A DNA stretch of 64,000 nt, taken from contig NZ_CP060828.1 of the NCBI RefSeq assembly GCF_014489635.1, positions 6,594,001-6,658,000 of the forward strand. The letters run 5' to 3'. The notes under the pieces are model-generated. The model searched no databases, was not told the DNA's origin, and worked only from the letters and a program-made list of their open reading frames with translations. Both the position numbers and the translations under genes were made by a program. Positions 1-8,646 of this stretch are shown one piece after another. Origin of the DNA: Streptomyces roseirectus. Its GTDB lineage: Bacteria; Actinomycetota; Actinomycetes; Streptomycetales; Streptomycetaceae. Every line of letters starts with the position of its first letter. The stretch's first letter is position 1.

Positions 1-276
1 GAAGCCGGCGTCCGCCCAGGCTTCCCGCGCCGCGATCAGCGCGAACTGCGCCGAGCGGTCGAGCTTGCGGGCCTGCGGACGCGGCAGCACCTCGGAAGGG
101 TCCACCGCGGCCGGGGCCGCGATCCTGACGGCCTGGTCGGCCGCCCAGTCCTGGGTCAGGGCCTTGGCACCGGACTTACCGGCGATCAGACCTTCCCAGG
201 TCGAGGCTGCGTCGCCACCCAGCGGTGTGGTTGCGCCGATACCGGTGACGACCACGGTGCGATTGGTCGGGCTCAC
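1..276 (-). CDS. fabF: 3-oxoacyl-ACP synthase II (KAS II), 5' part only
   Basis: Condensing enzyme that extends acyl-ACP with malonyl-ACP in type II fatty acid synthesis. Only the first 92 codons are inside the window; the catalytic Cys and two His lie beyond base 1. The visible N-terminus (VVVTGIGATTPLGGD) is the standard opening of the KAS I/II family. The GTG start at 276 has a GGAGAGAG ribosome site upstream. It is the last visible gene of the fabD-fabH-acpP-fabF run on the minus strand, 93 bases after acpP. Confidence 0.95.
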   Translation of the reverse strand, partial: MSPTNRTVVVTGIGATTPLGGDAASTWEGLIAGKSGAKALTQDWAADQAVRIAAPAAVDPSEVLPRPQARKLDRSAQFALIAAREAWADAGF

Positions 277-369
277 GGGAATTCTCTCTCCTACGGAGTT
301 TCGAGGATGAAACGGCGCCACCGCCGGGTGGCGGGGCAATCACCCCACAGGCTCAGCGCCCAGGGCGGT

Positions 370-618
370 TCAGCCCTGGTGCTTGAGGATGTAGTCGGTC
401 GCGTCACCGACGGTCTTGAGGTTCTTGACGTCCTCGTCCGGGATCTTGACGTCGAAGCGCTCTTCGGCGGCGACGACGACCTCGACCATGGACAGGGAGT
501 CGACGTCCAGGTCGTCGGTGAAGGACTTGTCCAGCTGGACGTCCTCAACGGGGATGCCGGCGATCTCGTTCACGATCTCCGCGAGACCTTCGACGATCTC
601 TTCCTGAGTGGCGGCCAT
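370..618 (-). CDS. acpP: acyl carrier protein of fatty acid synthesis
   Basis: 82-residue acyl carrier protein that carries growing acyl chains on a 4'-phosphopantetheine arm. The DSL attachment motif is at residues 40-42 with Ser41 as the modified residue, inside the usual acidic helix II context (DDLDVDSLSMVEVV). Length and acidity match primary-metabolism ACPs. The start at 618 was chosen because the family begins MAATQEEI and an AAGGAGCGCC site lies just upstream; the open frame continues to 699 but that extension is not ACP-like. It lies between fabH and fabF in one transcription direction. Confidence 0.97.
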   Translation of the reverse strand: MAATQEEIVEGLAEIVNEIAGIPVEDVQLDKSFTDDLDVDSLSMVEVVVAAEERFDVKIPDEDVKNLKTVGDATDYILKHQG

Positions 619-707
619 GGTGGCGCTCCTTCTTTTTCTTTCCAGAGGGTTGGCTGTGCTGCTTACCGTGGCCAGGCGCAGGAGTGCGTGATCCGGCAAC
701 GGTGTGC

Positions 708-1709
708 CTAGGGGAGGGTAACGACCGTCGCCGCGTACACGAGACCCGCCCCGAAACCGATGACGAGCGCCGTGTCGCCGCTCTTCGCCGCCCCGGTCGC
801 CAGAAGCCGCTCCATCGCGAGCGGGATCGAGGCGGCCGAGGTGTTGCCGGTGGTGCGTACGTCACGCGCGACCGTGACGTGCTCCGGCAGCTTCAGCGTC
901 TTCACCATCGAGTCGATGATCCGCTCGTTGGCCTGGTGGGGAATGAAGACGTCGAGGTCGCTCGCGGTGATGCCGGCCGCGTCCAGCGCCTGCTGGGCGA
1001 CCTTGGCCATCTCGAAGACGGCCCAGCGGAAGACCGCCTGACCCTCCTGCGTGATGGCGGGGAACTTGTCGACGACGCCGTCGCGGTAGTCCGTCCACGG
1101 CACCGTCTGCTTGATCGTCTCGGACTTGTCGCCCTCCGAGCCCCACACCGTCGGGCCGATCGCCGGCTCCTTCGAGGGGCCCACGACGACCGCGCCGGCG
1201 CCGTCCCCGAACAGGAAGGCGGTCGCCCGGTCCTCCAGGTCGGTCAGGTCGGACAGCCGCTCCACGCCGATGACCAGCACGTACTCCGCGCTGCCCTCGG
1301 CGATCATGCCCTTGGCGAGCGTGAGGCCGTAGCCGAAGCCCGCGCAGCCCGCCGAGATGTCGAACGCGGCGGCCTTGTCGGTGCCCAGCTTGTCGGCGAT
1401 CTCGGTGGCGATCGCCGGCGTCTGCTTGAAGTGCGAGACGGTCGAGACGACCACCGCGCCGATCTGCGCGGCCGTGATGCCCGCGTCGGCGATCGCCTTG
1501 CCGGACGCCTCGACCGACATGGCGGCGACGGTCTCCTCGTCGTTCGCCCAGTGCCGGGTCTCGATGCCGGAACGCGATCGGATCCATTCGTCGGACGAGT
1601 CGATCGTCTCCAGGATGACCTCGTTGGGCACGACGCGGACGGGGCGGTAGCCGCCCACACCGAGGATGCGCGCGTACGGATGACCCTTGCCGGGCTTGAT
1701 CTTCGCCAT
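708..1709 (-). CDS. fabH: 3-oxoacyl-ACP synthase III (KAS III)
   Basis: Starts fatty acid synthesis by condensing a short acyl-CoA with malonyl-ACP. In Streptomyces the enzyme accepts branched starter units, which gives iso/anteiso fatty acids. 333 residues, full length. The Cys-His-Asn triad is visible: Cys122 in DISAGCAGF, His258 in IPHQANERI and Asn289 in TTGNTSAAS. The GFGAGL glycine loop is near the C-terminus. It begins 12 bases after the fabD stop, so the two are co-transcribed. Most of the opposite strand here is open but has no family features. Confidence 0.97.
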   Translation of the reverse strand: MAKIKPGKGHPYARILGVGGYRPVRVVPNEVILETIDSSDEWIRSRSGIETRHWANDEETVAAMSVEASGKAIADAGITAAQIGAVVVSTVSHFKQTPAIATEIADKLGTDKAAAFDISAGCAGFGYGLTLAKGMIAEGSAEYVLVIGVERLSDLTDLEDRATAFLFGDGAGAVVVGPSKEPAIGPTVWGSEGDKSETIKQTVPWTDYRDGVVDKFPAITQEGQAVFRWAVFEMAKVAQQALDAAGITASDLDVFIPHQANERIIDSMVKTLKLPEHVTVARDVRTTGNTSAASIPLAMERLLATGAAKSGDTALVIGFGAGLVYAATVVTLP

Positions 1710-1721
1710 CGGGATCTCCTC

Positions 1722-2642
1722 TCAGGCGCCGTGTTCCGCGATCAGCTCGCGGGCCGCGTCGAGGTCGTCGGGGGTCTTCAGGGCCAGTCTCGGGACGTCG
1801 GGCAGCGCGCGCTTGGCCAGGCCGACGAGGGTGCCGCCGGGCGCGGCCTCGATGATCGCGGTGACGCCCAGCTCCTTGAACGTCTCCATGCACAGGTCCC
1901 AGCGCACCGGGTTCGCGACCTGGCCGACGAGGCGGCTCAGCACCTCGGCGCCGGACGCGACGGCCTCGCCGTCCTTGTTGGAGACGTAGGGCACCGTCGG
2001 GTCGGCCGGGTCGAGGCCGGACGCGGCCTCTTCCAGCACCGCCACGGCCGGGGCCATGTGCGACGTGTGGAAGGCGCCCGCGACCTTCAGCGCGACGACC
2101 TTGCGGACGCCCTCGGGCTTGTCCTCGGCCAGCGCCGCGAGCTGTTCGGCGGTACCGGCGGCCACGATCTGCCCCGCGCCGTTGATGTTCGCCGGGGTCA
2201 GCCCCAGCTTCTCCAGATGCGGGACGGTCGTCGCCGGGTCGCCCCCGAGCAGCGCCGCCATACCGGTCCGCGTGACGGCGGCGGCCTCGGCCATCGCCAG
2301 GCCGCGCTTGCGGACGAGGGACAGCGCGTCGTTCTCGCTGAGGACGCCCGCCCACGCGGCGGCGGTCAGCTCGCCGACGCTGTGACCGGCGACCGCGCCG
2401 GGCGTGACGTCACCCAGCGCCGCGCCGGAGACGAGGCCGGCGGCGACCAGCAGCGGCTGGGCGACGGACGTGTCACGGATCTCGTCCGCGTCGGCGTTCG
2501 TGCCGTAGTGCACCAGGTCGAGCCCGATGACGTCGGACCACGCACGGAGGCGGTCCTCGACACCGGGGAGGTCGAGCCAGGGGGTCAGGAAGCCGGGCGT
2601 CTGGGCGCCCTGGCCGGGAGCGACGAGTACGAGCACTCTCAC
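1722..2642 (-). CDS. fabD: malonyl-CoA:ACP transacylase
   Basis: Transfers malonyl groups from CoA to ACP, supplying fatty acid synthesis and often type II polyketide synthases as well. 306 residues. The N-terminal VAPGQGAQ motif, the nucleophile elbow GHSVG (Ser88) and the GAFHTSHM catalytic His region (about 189-196) are present. The GTG start at 2642 places the protein at VRVLVLVAPGQG, the usual family start; the frame stays open to 2813 but the extra residues are low-complexity. First enzyme gene after fasR, separated by about 83 bases that could hold a FasR-responsive promoter. Confidence 0.95.
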   Translation of the reverse strand: MRVLVLVAPGQGAQTPGFLTPWLDLPGVEDRLRAWSDVIGLDLVHYGTNADADEIRDTSVAQPLLVAAGLVSGAALGDVTPGAVAGHSVGELTAAAWAGVLSENDALSLVRKRGLAMAEAAAVTRTGMAALLGGDPATTVPHLEKLGLTPANINGAGQIVAAGTAEQLAALAEDKPEGVRKVVALKVAGAFHTSHMAPAVAVLEEAASGLDPADPTVPYVSNKDGEAVASGAEVLSRLVGQVANPVRWDLCMETFKELGVTAIIEAAPGGTLVGLAKRALPDVPRLALKTPDDLDAARELIAEHGA

Positions 2643-2725
2643 ACTCTCTCTTGGGGACGGCCAAGGCCGCCCGTGGGGACAGGGACGAAGAACAGCAGGG
2701 GGTTTTGTGGAGCCCCGACAAAAGC

Positions 2726-3928
2726 CTAGGTCTGGGGATCTCCGTCGGCCAGGCGCCCCAGGATCAGCGCGATCCGCAGAGTGAAGGCCGAGCGTACATC
2801 GGAGGGTGACCATCCGGTGACGTCAGTCACACGTCGGAGCCGGTAGCGCACGGTGTTCGGATGGACGAAGAGCATCCGGGCCGCGCCTTCGAGACTGCTG
2901 GCTTGTTCGAGATACACGGAGAGTGTTTCCAGCAGCGCGGAACCGGCCTCCTCCAGCGGTCTGTAGATCTCCTCCACCAGCTGACCGCGCGCGGTGGGAT
3001 CGCCCGCGATCGCTCGTTCCGGAAGCAAATCGTCCGCCAGTACCGGCCGGGGAGCGTCCTGCCAGGCCGAACACGCCTTCAGCCCGGCGGCCGCGGCCTG
3101 CGCGGAGCGGGTCGCCGTCAGCAGGTCCGGTACGACGGGCCCCGCGACGACCGGTCCGGCCGCGAACGGTCCGATCAGCGACTTGGCGACGGCGACCGGG
3201 TTGTCGCTGCCACCCGCGATGACGACGAGACGGGAGCCCAGGACGCCCGTGAGGACCTGGAGCTTGGCGTGCCGGGAGGCCCGGCGGATCGCCTCGACAG
3301 TGAGCTCCGAGTCGCCGTCCGGAGCCGTACCCAGGACAACGCACACGTGCTCCGGGGAGTTCCAGCCCAGCGCGGCCGCTCTGGAAACCGCCCCTTCGTC
3401 GGCCTCGCCGCTCAGCACCGCGTTCACCACCAGCGACTCCAGGCGCGCGTCCCAGGCGCCCCGCGCCTCGGCGGCCTGGGCGTACACCTGCGCGGTAGCG
3501 AACGCGATCTCGCGGGCGTACACCAGCAGCGCCTCCCGGAGCACCTGCTCGTCACCGGGGGCCGCCACCTCGTCGATCGCGGACTCCATGACCTCGATGG
3601 TCGTGCGGACCATCTCGACCGTCTGCCGCAGGGTGATCGCCCGGGTCAGTTCGCGCGGCGCGGTGCCGAAGACGTCCGTCGAGATCGCCTGCGGGGCGTC
3701 CGGACGCCGGAACCACTCCGTGAACGCCGCGATGCCCGCCTGGGCGACCAGGCCGATCCAGGAACGGTTCTCCGGGGGCATCGCCCGGTACCACGACAGG
3801 CTCTCGTCCATCCTCGCGATGGCCTGCGCGGCCAGCGATCCGGACGACTTCTCCAGCCGCCGCAGCGTCGCGGAGTGCGGATGGGCCGAGGCCGAGGGCG
3901 GGGGGGTGGTGGGTCTGGGTTCGGGCAC
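2726..3928 (-). CDS. fasR: PucR/CdaR-family activator of the fab cluster
   Basis: About 400 residues. The C-terminal PucR-type helix-turn-helix (GAARMLFVHPNTVRYRLRRV, roughly residues 345-370) follows a GGDEF-like middle region typical of CdaR/PucR proteins. Position directly upstream of fabD and family membership identify it as FasR, known in Streptomyces to activate the fabD-fabH-acpP-fabF genes. The start is uncertain: an ATG at 3946 would add MRHPCP, whereas the GTG at 3928 (VPEPRP) has a GAGG about 12 bases upstream. The divergent pirin gene begins only about 60 bases away, so both promoters must overlap in this short interval. Confidence 0.9.
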   Translation of the reverse strand: MPEPRPTTPPPSASAHPHSATLRRLEKSSGSLAAQAIARMDESLSWYRAMPPENRSWIGLVAQAGIAAFTEWFRRPDAPQAISTDVFGTAPRELTRAITLRQTVEMVRTTIEVMESAIDEVAAPGDEQVLREALLVYAREIAFATAQVYAQAAEARGAWDARLESLVVNAVLSGEADEGAVSRAAALGWNSPEHVCVVLGTAPDGDSELTVEAIRRASRHAKLQVLTGVLGSRLVVIAGGSDNPVAVAKSLIGPFAAGPVVAGPVVPDLLTATRSAQAAAAGLKACSAWQDAPRPVLADDLLPERAIAGDPTARGQLVEEIYRPLEEAGSALLETLSVYLEQASSLEGAARMLFVHPNTVRYRLRRVTDVTGWSPSDVRSAFTLRIALILGRLADGDPQT

Positions 3929-3987
3929 GGGACAAGGGTGCCTCATCGGAGCGGGGTCATGAGGCGTGGGGATACCTTGGTCAGGTG

Positions 3988-4644
3988 ATGGACGTGCGGC
4001 GCGAGGACTCGCGGTACCGGGGTGGCGATGCCGCGCGGGGCATCGAGACTTTGCACTCTTTTTCCTTCGGGCCCCATTACGACCCCGGCAACCTCCGCTT
4101 CGGCGCGCTCATCGCCTGCAATGAGGAACGGCTCGCGCCCGGCGCCGGGTTCGACGAACACCCCCACTCCCACACCGAGATCGTCACCTGGGTCGTCTCC
4201 GGCGAACTCACCCACCGCGACTCCGCCGGGCACGAGACCGTCGTGCGGCCCGGTGACGTGCAGTGCCTCTCCGCCGCCGCCGGGGTCCGCCACGTCGAAC
4301 GCAACGACGCGGACGTCCCCCTCGTCTTCCTCCAGATGTGGCTGGCCCCCCTCGAACCCGGGGGCGAGCCCTCCTACGACGTCGTCCACGGCATCGCCGA
4401 CTCCACGCCGTACGCCGTTCCGCGCGCGGGGGCCATGCTGCACGTGCGGCGGCTGACCGCCGGGGAGCGGACGGCCGTACCCGAGGCGAAACTCGGGTAC
4501 GTGCACGTCGTGCGTGGTGAAGTGCGGGTGGGGGACGTCGAGTTGGGCGCCGGGGACGCGCTGCGGCTGTCCGGGGAGGGGGAGTTGGAGCTGGTCGCCT
4601 CCGGCGGGGGTGCGGAGGTGTTGGTGTGGGAGCTGGGCGGTTAG
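3988..4644 (+). CDS. pirin family protein
   Basis: About 218-residue bicupin of the pirin family. The N-terminal cupin metal site is visible: GFDEHPHSHTEIVTWVVSGELTHRD, with clustered His residues and a downstream His in GVRHVERN. Bacterial pirins act as quercetinase-like or redox-sensing proteins; the specific role here cannot be read from sequence. GTG at 3985 and ATG at 3988 are adjacent and either could start; ATG is chosen. Divergent from fasR and convergent with the kinase gene, whose stop lies 11 bases downstream. Confidence 0.9.
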   Translation: MDVRREDSRYRGGDAARGIETLHSFSFGPHYDPGNLRFGALIACNEERLAPGAGFDEHPHSHTEIVTWVVSGELTHRDSAGHETVVRPGDVQCLSAAAGVRHVERNDADVPLVFLQMWLAPLEPGGEPSYDVVHGIADSTPYAVPRAGAMLHVRRLTAGERTAVPEAKLGYVHVVRGEVRVGDVELGAGDALRLSGEGELELVASGGGAEVLVWELGG

Positions 4645-4655
4645 GGCTCGGCGGT

Positions 4656-6317
4656 TCAGGTTTCCGCGTTTCGCCAGATCGTCACGTCGACCGTGATGTA
4701 GCGGCTCGGATCCGTCTTCGGGGAGGTTCCCCGGTACGTCACCAGCGCGATGTGCCCGGCCGCCGAGTGCACGCACATCCTTGTGCCGACCGGGACTTGG
4801 GGGAGCGGGAGTTCCCTCGTGAAGCGCGTCTCCGTCCGGCACGTCTGGAGCGTGCCCTGCTGGTTCGCCCCCAGCACGACGACCTCGCGGCCCACACTGC
4901 CGATCAGTTCGTCGTCGTTGCCCTGGAAGAAGTAGAAGTCCGAGTCCTCGCCGTTGCGCGTCGAGCCGCCGTCGTTCACGGGCTTCGGCGGGGTGTCGCC
5001 GAAGCGGATGAAGTAGTCGAGGGGGAGGTCGATGTCCTTGTAGGTGCGGGCAGTTGGAGGCGCGGTGGGGGTGGCGCTGACCGGGGTGTCATCACCCGAG
5101 TCCTCCGTGGTGCCCGTGGTGTCCGTGAGGCGGTTGACGCCCCACAGGGCCAGGGGGACGAGAAGGACAGCGGCGAGGGCCAGGCCGAGCGGGCGGGCGA
5201 GGGTGGTGCGGCGGGGGGCCGGGGGATGCCAGACCGGGGGCGGCGGCTGGGGCGGGTTGATGTGGGTGGGGGTGTAGGCGAGTTGGGGTGGGTGGTAGGC
5301 GGGGTGGGTCGGGGCTTGAGGGGCTGCCGGGCCGAACGGGGTTGGGGTGTCAGGGAGTTGAGAGGTTGGCGTACCCAACGCCCTCGCGGTGTCCGTGGGT
5401 TGAGGAGCCGCCGCCGGTTCAGGGGCGTGCGTCGGGATGTCCGCGCCGACCGCCGCCGGCAGCCACTCGCCGGACTGGCGCAGGGGAGTCGGGGACGCCT
5501 GCTGGCAGAGGGCGATCACCTCGGCCGGGGTGGGCCGGTTCGCGGGGTCCTTGTCCAGGCAGCGGGCGACGAAGGCGAGTTCGGCGGGGAGCCCGGTGAG
5601 ATCCGGCGTCTCGTGGACGATGCGGTACAGCAGCGCGTGCGCGGAGCCGTCCCCGTACGCGCCCCTGCCCGTCGCCGCGAACACCGCGATCTGGCCCAGC
5701 GAGAACACGTCCGACGCCGGCGTCACCGGCCTGCCCGCCGCCTGCTCCGGCGACATGAACGCCGGGGTGCCCGGGGCGACCCCCGTCCCCGTCAGCGACG
5801 TCGCGTCCGACGCCCGCGCGATCCCGAAGTCGATCACTCGCGGGCCGTCCGCCGCGAGGAGGACGTTGGACGGCTTCAGGTCCCGGTGCACCACATCGGC
5901 GCCGTGGATCGCCGACAGCGCCTCCGCGACACCGGCGAGCAGCAGCAGGACCGACGGCACCGGCAGCGGGCCGTGCCTTCCGACGGCCTCGGCGAGACTC
6001 GGCCCGGCCACGTACGCCGTGACCAGCCAGGGGTGGGTGCCCTCGACGTCGTGGTCGAGCACCGGCGCCGTGTAGAACCCCTGCACCCGCCGGGCCGCCT
6101 CCACTTCCTGCCGGAACCGCCGCCTGAACTCCGCGTTCTCCGCCAGCTCCGGCCGCACGGTCTTCACCGCGACGGGATGCCCGCCGGGCGTGTGCGACAG
6201 ATAGACGGCCCCCATCCCCCCGGCCCCCAGCTTCGCCACCAGCCGGTAGGGCCCCACCGTCCCCGGGTCCTCCACCCCCAACGCCCCGAAGACCCCGCCC
6301 GCTTGTGCCCCGCTCAT
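4656..6317 (-). CDS. membrane-anchored Ser/Thr protein kinase
   Basis: 553 residues. Kinase domain from about residue 23 to 275: glycine loop KLGAGGMGAVYL, VAVK with Lys52, catalytic loop HRDLKPSN (Asp146), DFG at 163-165 and SPE at 189-191. It is followed by a Pro/Thr-rich juxtamembrane stretch (280-370), one membrane segment at about 378-394 (LGLALAAVLLVPLALW), and an extracellular region of about 155 residues without PASTA repeats. This is the PknB-like topology with an unrelated sensor. The start at 6317 (MSGAQAGG) is preferred; the open frame continues far upstream through the next gene but only as a shadow. Confidence 0.95.
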   Translation of the reverse strand: MSGAQAGGVFGALGVEDPGTVGPYRLVAKLGAGGMGAVYLSHTPGGHPVAVKTVRPELAENAEFRRRFRQEVEAARRVQGFYTAPVLDHDVEGTHPWLVTAYVAGPSLAEAVGRHGPLPVPSVLLLLAGVAEALSAIHGADVVHRDLKPSNVLLAADGPRVIDFGIARASDATSLTGTGVAPGTPAFMSPEQAAGRPVTPASDVFSLGQIAVFAATGRGAYGDGSAHALLYRIVHETPDLTGLPAELAFVARCLDKDPANRPTPAEVIALCQQASPTPLRQSGEWLPAAVGADIPTHAPEPAAAPQPTDTARALGTPTSQLPDTPTPFGPAAPQAPTHPAYHPPQLAYTPTHINPPQPPPPVWHPPAPRRTTLARPLGLALAAVLLVPLALWGVNRLTDTTGTTEDSGDDTPVSATPTAPPTARTYKDIDLPLDYFIRFGDTPPKPVNDGGSTRNGEDSDFYFFQGNDDELIGSVGREVVVLGANQQGTLQTCRTETRFTRELPLPQVPVGTRMCVHSAAGHIALVTYRGTSPKTDPSRYITVDVTIWRNAET

Positions 6318-6373
6318 CGCTCCCCCGAGATCACCGTGTGCCGTGGGGCACGAGATTAACCGAGGGGGTGTTC

Positions 6374-7198
6374 TCAGGCGCCCTGGATCTCCCTCAGAAC
6401 GCCGTCCGTGAACGCGGGCCACGCCTCGATCGCCCACGGTCCGAAGGGGCGGTCGGTGAGGGCGACGCAGGACAGGCCGGCGTCCGGGTCGGTCCAGAGG
6501 AAGGTGCCGGACTGGCCGAAGTGGCCGAAGGTGCGGGGGGAGGAGGAAGTGCCGGTCCAGTGGGGGGACTTGGTGGCGCGGATCTCGAAGCCCAGGCCCC
6601 AGTCGTTGGGGTTGTGGTGCCCGTAGCCCGGCAACACGCCCTTGGTGCCGGGGTATTGGACGGTCATGGCGTCGAGGACCGTGCGGGGGTCCAGGAGTCG
6701 GGGTGCCTGGAGTTCGGCGGCGAAGAGGAGGAGGTCGGCGACGGTGGAGACGCCGTCCTTCGCCGGGGACCCGGCCAGCGTCGTCCGCTCCATGCCCAGC
6801 GGCTCGCACACCGCCTGGTGGAGGTATTCGGGGAACGGGATGTCCGTCGACTTGGCGATGTGGTCGCCGAGCTGTTCGAAACCGGCGTTGGAGTAGAGAC
6901 GGCGGTCGCCGGGGGGCGCCATCACGCGGTGCTCGTCGAAGGCGAGGCCGGAGGTGTGGGCGAGGAGATGGCGGACGGTCGCGCCGGGCGGCCCGGCCGG
7001 TTCGTCGAGGTCGATCGCGCCCTCCTCGTACGCGACGAGCGCGGCGTACGCGGTGAGCGGCTTGGTCACCGAGGCGAGCGGGAAGAGGTGGTCGGTCGGC
7101 CCGTGGGTGCCGAGGACGGTGCCGTCGGCGCGGACGACGCCCGCCGCGGCCGTCGGGACCGGCCAGTTCTCGATCTGGGTGAGGCTGCTCAGCGACAT
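6374..7198 (-). CDS. serine beta-lactamase-fold hydrolase (class C/DD-peptidase-like)
   Basis: 274 residues, no signal peptide, so probably cytoplasmic. Carries the SxxK motif SVTK at 43-46, the YxN motif YSN at 103-105 and an HFGQSG box (227-232) in the place of KTG. Such proteins (Pfam Beta-lactamase family) include esterases and D-aminopeptidases as well as DD-peptidases, so true beta-lactam hydrolysis should not be assumed. It lies upstream of, and in the same direction as, the kinase gene; 56 bases separate them. Confidence 0.88.
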   Translation of the reverse strand: MSLSSLTQIENWPVPTAAAGVVRADGTVLGTHGPTDHLFPLASVTKPLTAYAALVAYEEGAIDLDEPAGPPGATVRHLLAHTSGLAFDEHRVMAPPGDRRLYSNAGFEQLGDHIAKSTDIPFPEYLHQAVCEPLGMERTTLAGSPAKDGVSTVADLLLFAAELQAPRLLDPRTVLDAMTVQYPGTKGVLPGYGHHNPNDWGLGFEIRATKSPHWTGTSSSPRTFGHFGQSGTFLWTDPDAGLSCVALTDRPFGPWAIEAWPAFTDGVLREIQGA

Positions 7199-7273
7199 AC
7201 GACGAGCCTACCGTCGTCTTTCTTACCGTTTCCGCTTGCTTCGAGCCCACTCCAAGGTCTTAGCGTGGGACGC

Positions 7274-7726
7274 ATGACGGTGATGCAGACCTCGTCCCTG
7301 GCCATCGAAGCCCCGCAAGCCCCCGCCGACGTCTGCGCAGCCCCGCCGCCGCCCCATCCCCGTCCGGACGGGAAGGACAGCTACACGATCAGCGAGGTCG
7401 TCGCGCTCACCGGGCTGACGGCCCACACGCTGCGCTGGTACGAGCGGATCGGGCTGCTGGACCACGTGGACCGCTCGCACACGGGCCAGCGCCGGTACTG
7501 CAACCGCGACCTGGACTGGCTGGACTTCGTGGGGAAGCTGCGGCTGACGGGGATGCCGGTCGCGGACATGGTCAGGTACGCGGAGCTGGCGCGGGAGGGC
7601 GAGCGGACCTTCGACGAGCGCCGGGAGCTGCTGGAGTCGACGCGCAGGGACGTCCAGGCGCGGATCGCGGAGCTGAACGGGACGCTGGCGGTACTGAACC
7701 GGAAGATCCAGTTCTACTCCGCGTAG
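7274..7726 (+). CDS. MerR-family transcriptional regulator
   Basis: 150 residues. Winged HTH near the N-terminus (YTISEVVALTGLTAHTLRWYERIGLL, about 37-62) followed by the family's RRYCNRDLDWLDFV wing, then a helical dimerisation region ending LNRKIQFY. No cysteine pair typical of metal-sensing MerR proteins is present, so it belongs to the SoxR/HspR-unlike general group with unknown effector. An N-terminal extension rich in Ala/Pro (about 30 residues) precedes the HTH. Divergent from the beta-lactamase-fold gene with a 75-base spacer; convergent with the DUF4429 gene. Confidence 0.9.
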   Translation: MTVMQTSSLAIEAPQAPADVCAAPPPPHPRPDGKDSYTISEVVALTGLTAHTLRWYERIGLLDHVDRSHTGQRRYCNRDLDWLDFVGKLRLTGMPVADMVRYAELAREGERTFDERRELLESTRRDVQARIAELNGTLAVLNRKIQFYSA

Positions 7727-7736
7727 GCCCGCCCCC

Positions 7737-8579
7737 CTACAGCTCCGCCAGCAGTTCCGCCTTCTTCGCGGAGAACTCCTCGTCCGTCACCAGCCCCGCC
7801 GCGTGCAGCTCGCCGAGGTGGCGGATCCGGTCGGCGACGTCGGCCGGGTCGCGCCGGGCCGGTGCCGGGACCAGGGCCGCCGTCCCCCGCTGCCCGCGCA
7901 CGGCGGCGAGGACGGCCGCGGCGAACGGCAGGGACTCGTGGACGGGCCCGTACCCGAGCCCGAAGACGACGGAGGCGGGGTCCTGGTCGGGCTGCGCGGC
8001 CGGTGTCTCGCCCCGCAGCAGCCGCAGGTGCCCCTCGAAGACCTCCGGCGAGCGCCACTCGACGCCGGTCAGCTCGGCGACGTCGAAGCTCTGGTCGCCC
8101 GCCTTCCACTTCGCGGAGGACGCGCCCGTCCAGAACCAGCGGAAGCGGACGGTGCGGCCGTCGAAGGACGCCTTCGCGTCGTACGCCTTGAAGGCGAGCG
8201 GGACCTCGGGGGCGTCGATGAGGAACCGTTCCGCCGGGCCCGTGGCGGTGAGCAGGCCGCGCAGCTCCTCCGCGTAGTACTCGGCGAGGGCGTCGCGCTC
8301 GGCGGGCAGGACGAGCCGGTAGGGGTCGGCGCCCTCCTTGAGCTGGCCGTCGGCCGCGGCGAGCAGCGGATCGGCGCCTTCGCGCAGGTCGAGGCTCAGG
8401 ACGACGGTCCCGCGTCTGCCGGGGGACAGGGACACGCCCTCGACCGCCGCGAGCGGGACACGCCGTTCACCGAGCGCCGCGAAGAGCTTCGGCGCCCGCA
8501 TCCCCCGTTCGTAGCGGATGAGCACGGAGTCGGACTCGAACTCCCAGGCGGCATGCGAACCGGCCAGTACATCACCCAT
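7737..8579 (-). CDS. DUF4429 protein with C-terminal SHOCT-like segment
   Basis: 280 residues. The N-terminus (MGDVLAGSHAAWEFESDSVLIRYERGM) and two related beta-rich halves match the DUF4429 family common in Streptomyces. The last about 35 residues (ADRIRHLGELHAAGLVTDEEFSAKKAELL) are a SHOCT motif, a short oligomerisation helix. Function unknown; the fold resembles PH-like lipid or protein interaction domains. The start at 8579 is preferred; an ATG nine bases further upstream is possible. Confidence 0.85.
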   Translation of the reverse strand: MGDVLAGSHAAWEFESDSVLIRYERGMRAPKLFAALGERRVPLAAVEGVSLSPGRRGTVVLSLDLREGADPLLAAADGQLKEGADPYRLVLPAERDALAEYYAEELRGLLTATGPAERFLIDAPEVPLAFKAYDAKASFDGRTVRFRWFWTGASSAKWKAGDQSFDVAELTGVEWRSPEVFEGHLRLLRGETPAAQPDQDPASVVFGLGYGPVHESLPFAAAVLAAVRGQRGTAALVPAPARRDPADVADRIRHLGELHAAGLVTDEEFSAKKAELLAEL

Positions 8580-8646
8580 GCGGCTCATCGTATGCGGGAC
8601 CCGCATCTTCGTCCCCTCCTCGCGCATACCGCACTTCCTGCTGTTT

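Noticed and set aside
684..2729. 681-codon open frame on the plus strand across fabH and fabD
   Set aside because: It is antisense to two well-motifed genes and encodes only Arg/Val/Gly/Asp-biased sequence, as expected from high-G+C codon positions.
6374..7198. Antibiotic resistance beta-lactamase
   Set aside because: The fold is right but there is no signal peptide and HFGQSG replaces KTG; esterase or peptidase roles are more likely.
4656..7250. Extended kinase reading frame reaching back through the beta-lactamase-like gene
   Set aside because: The portion before 6317 overlaps the other gene's coding strand in a different frame and has no kinase features; the family N-terminus begins at MSGAQAGG.
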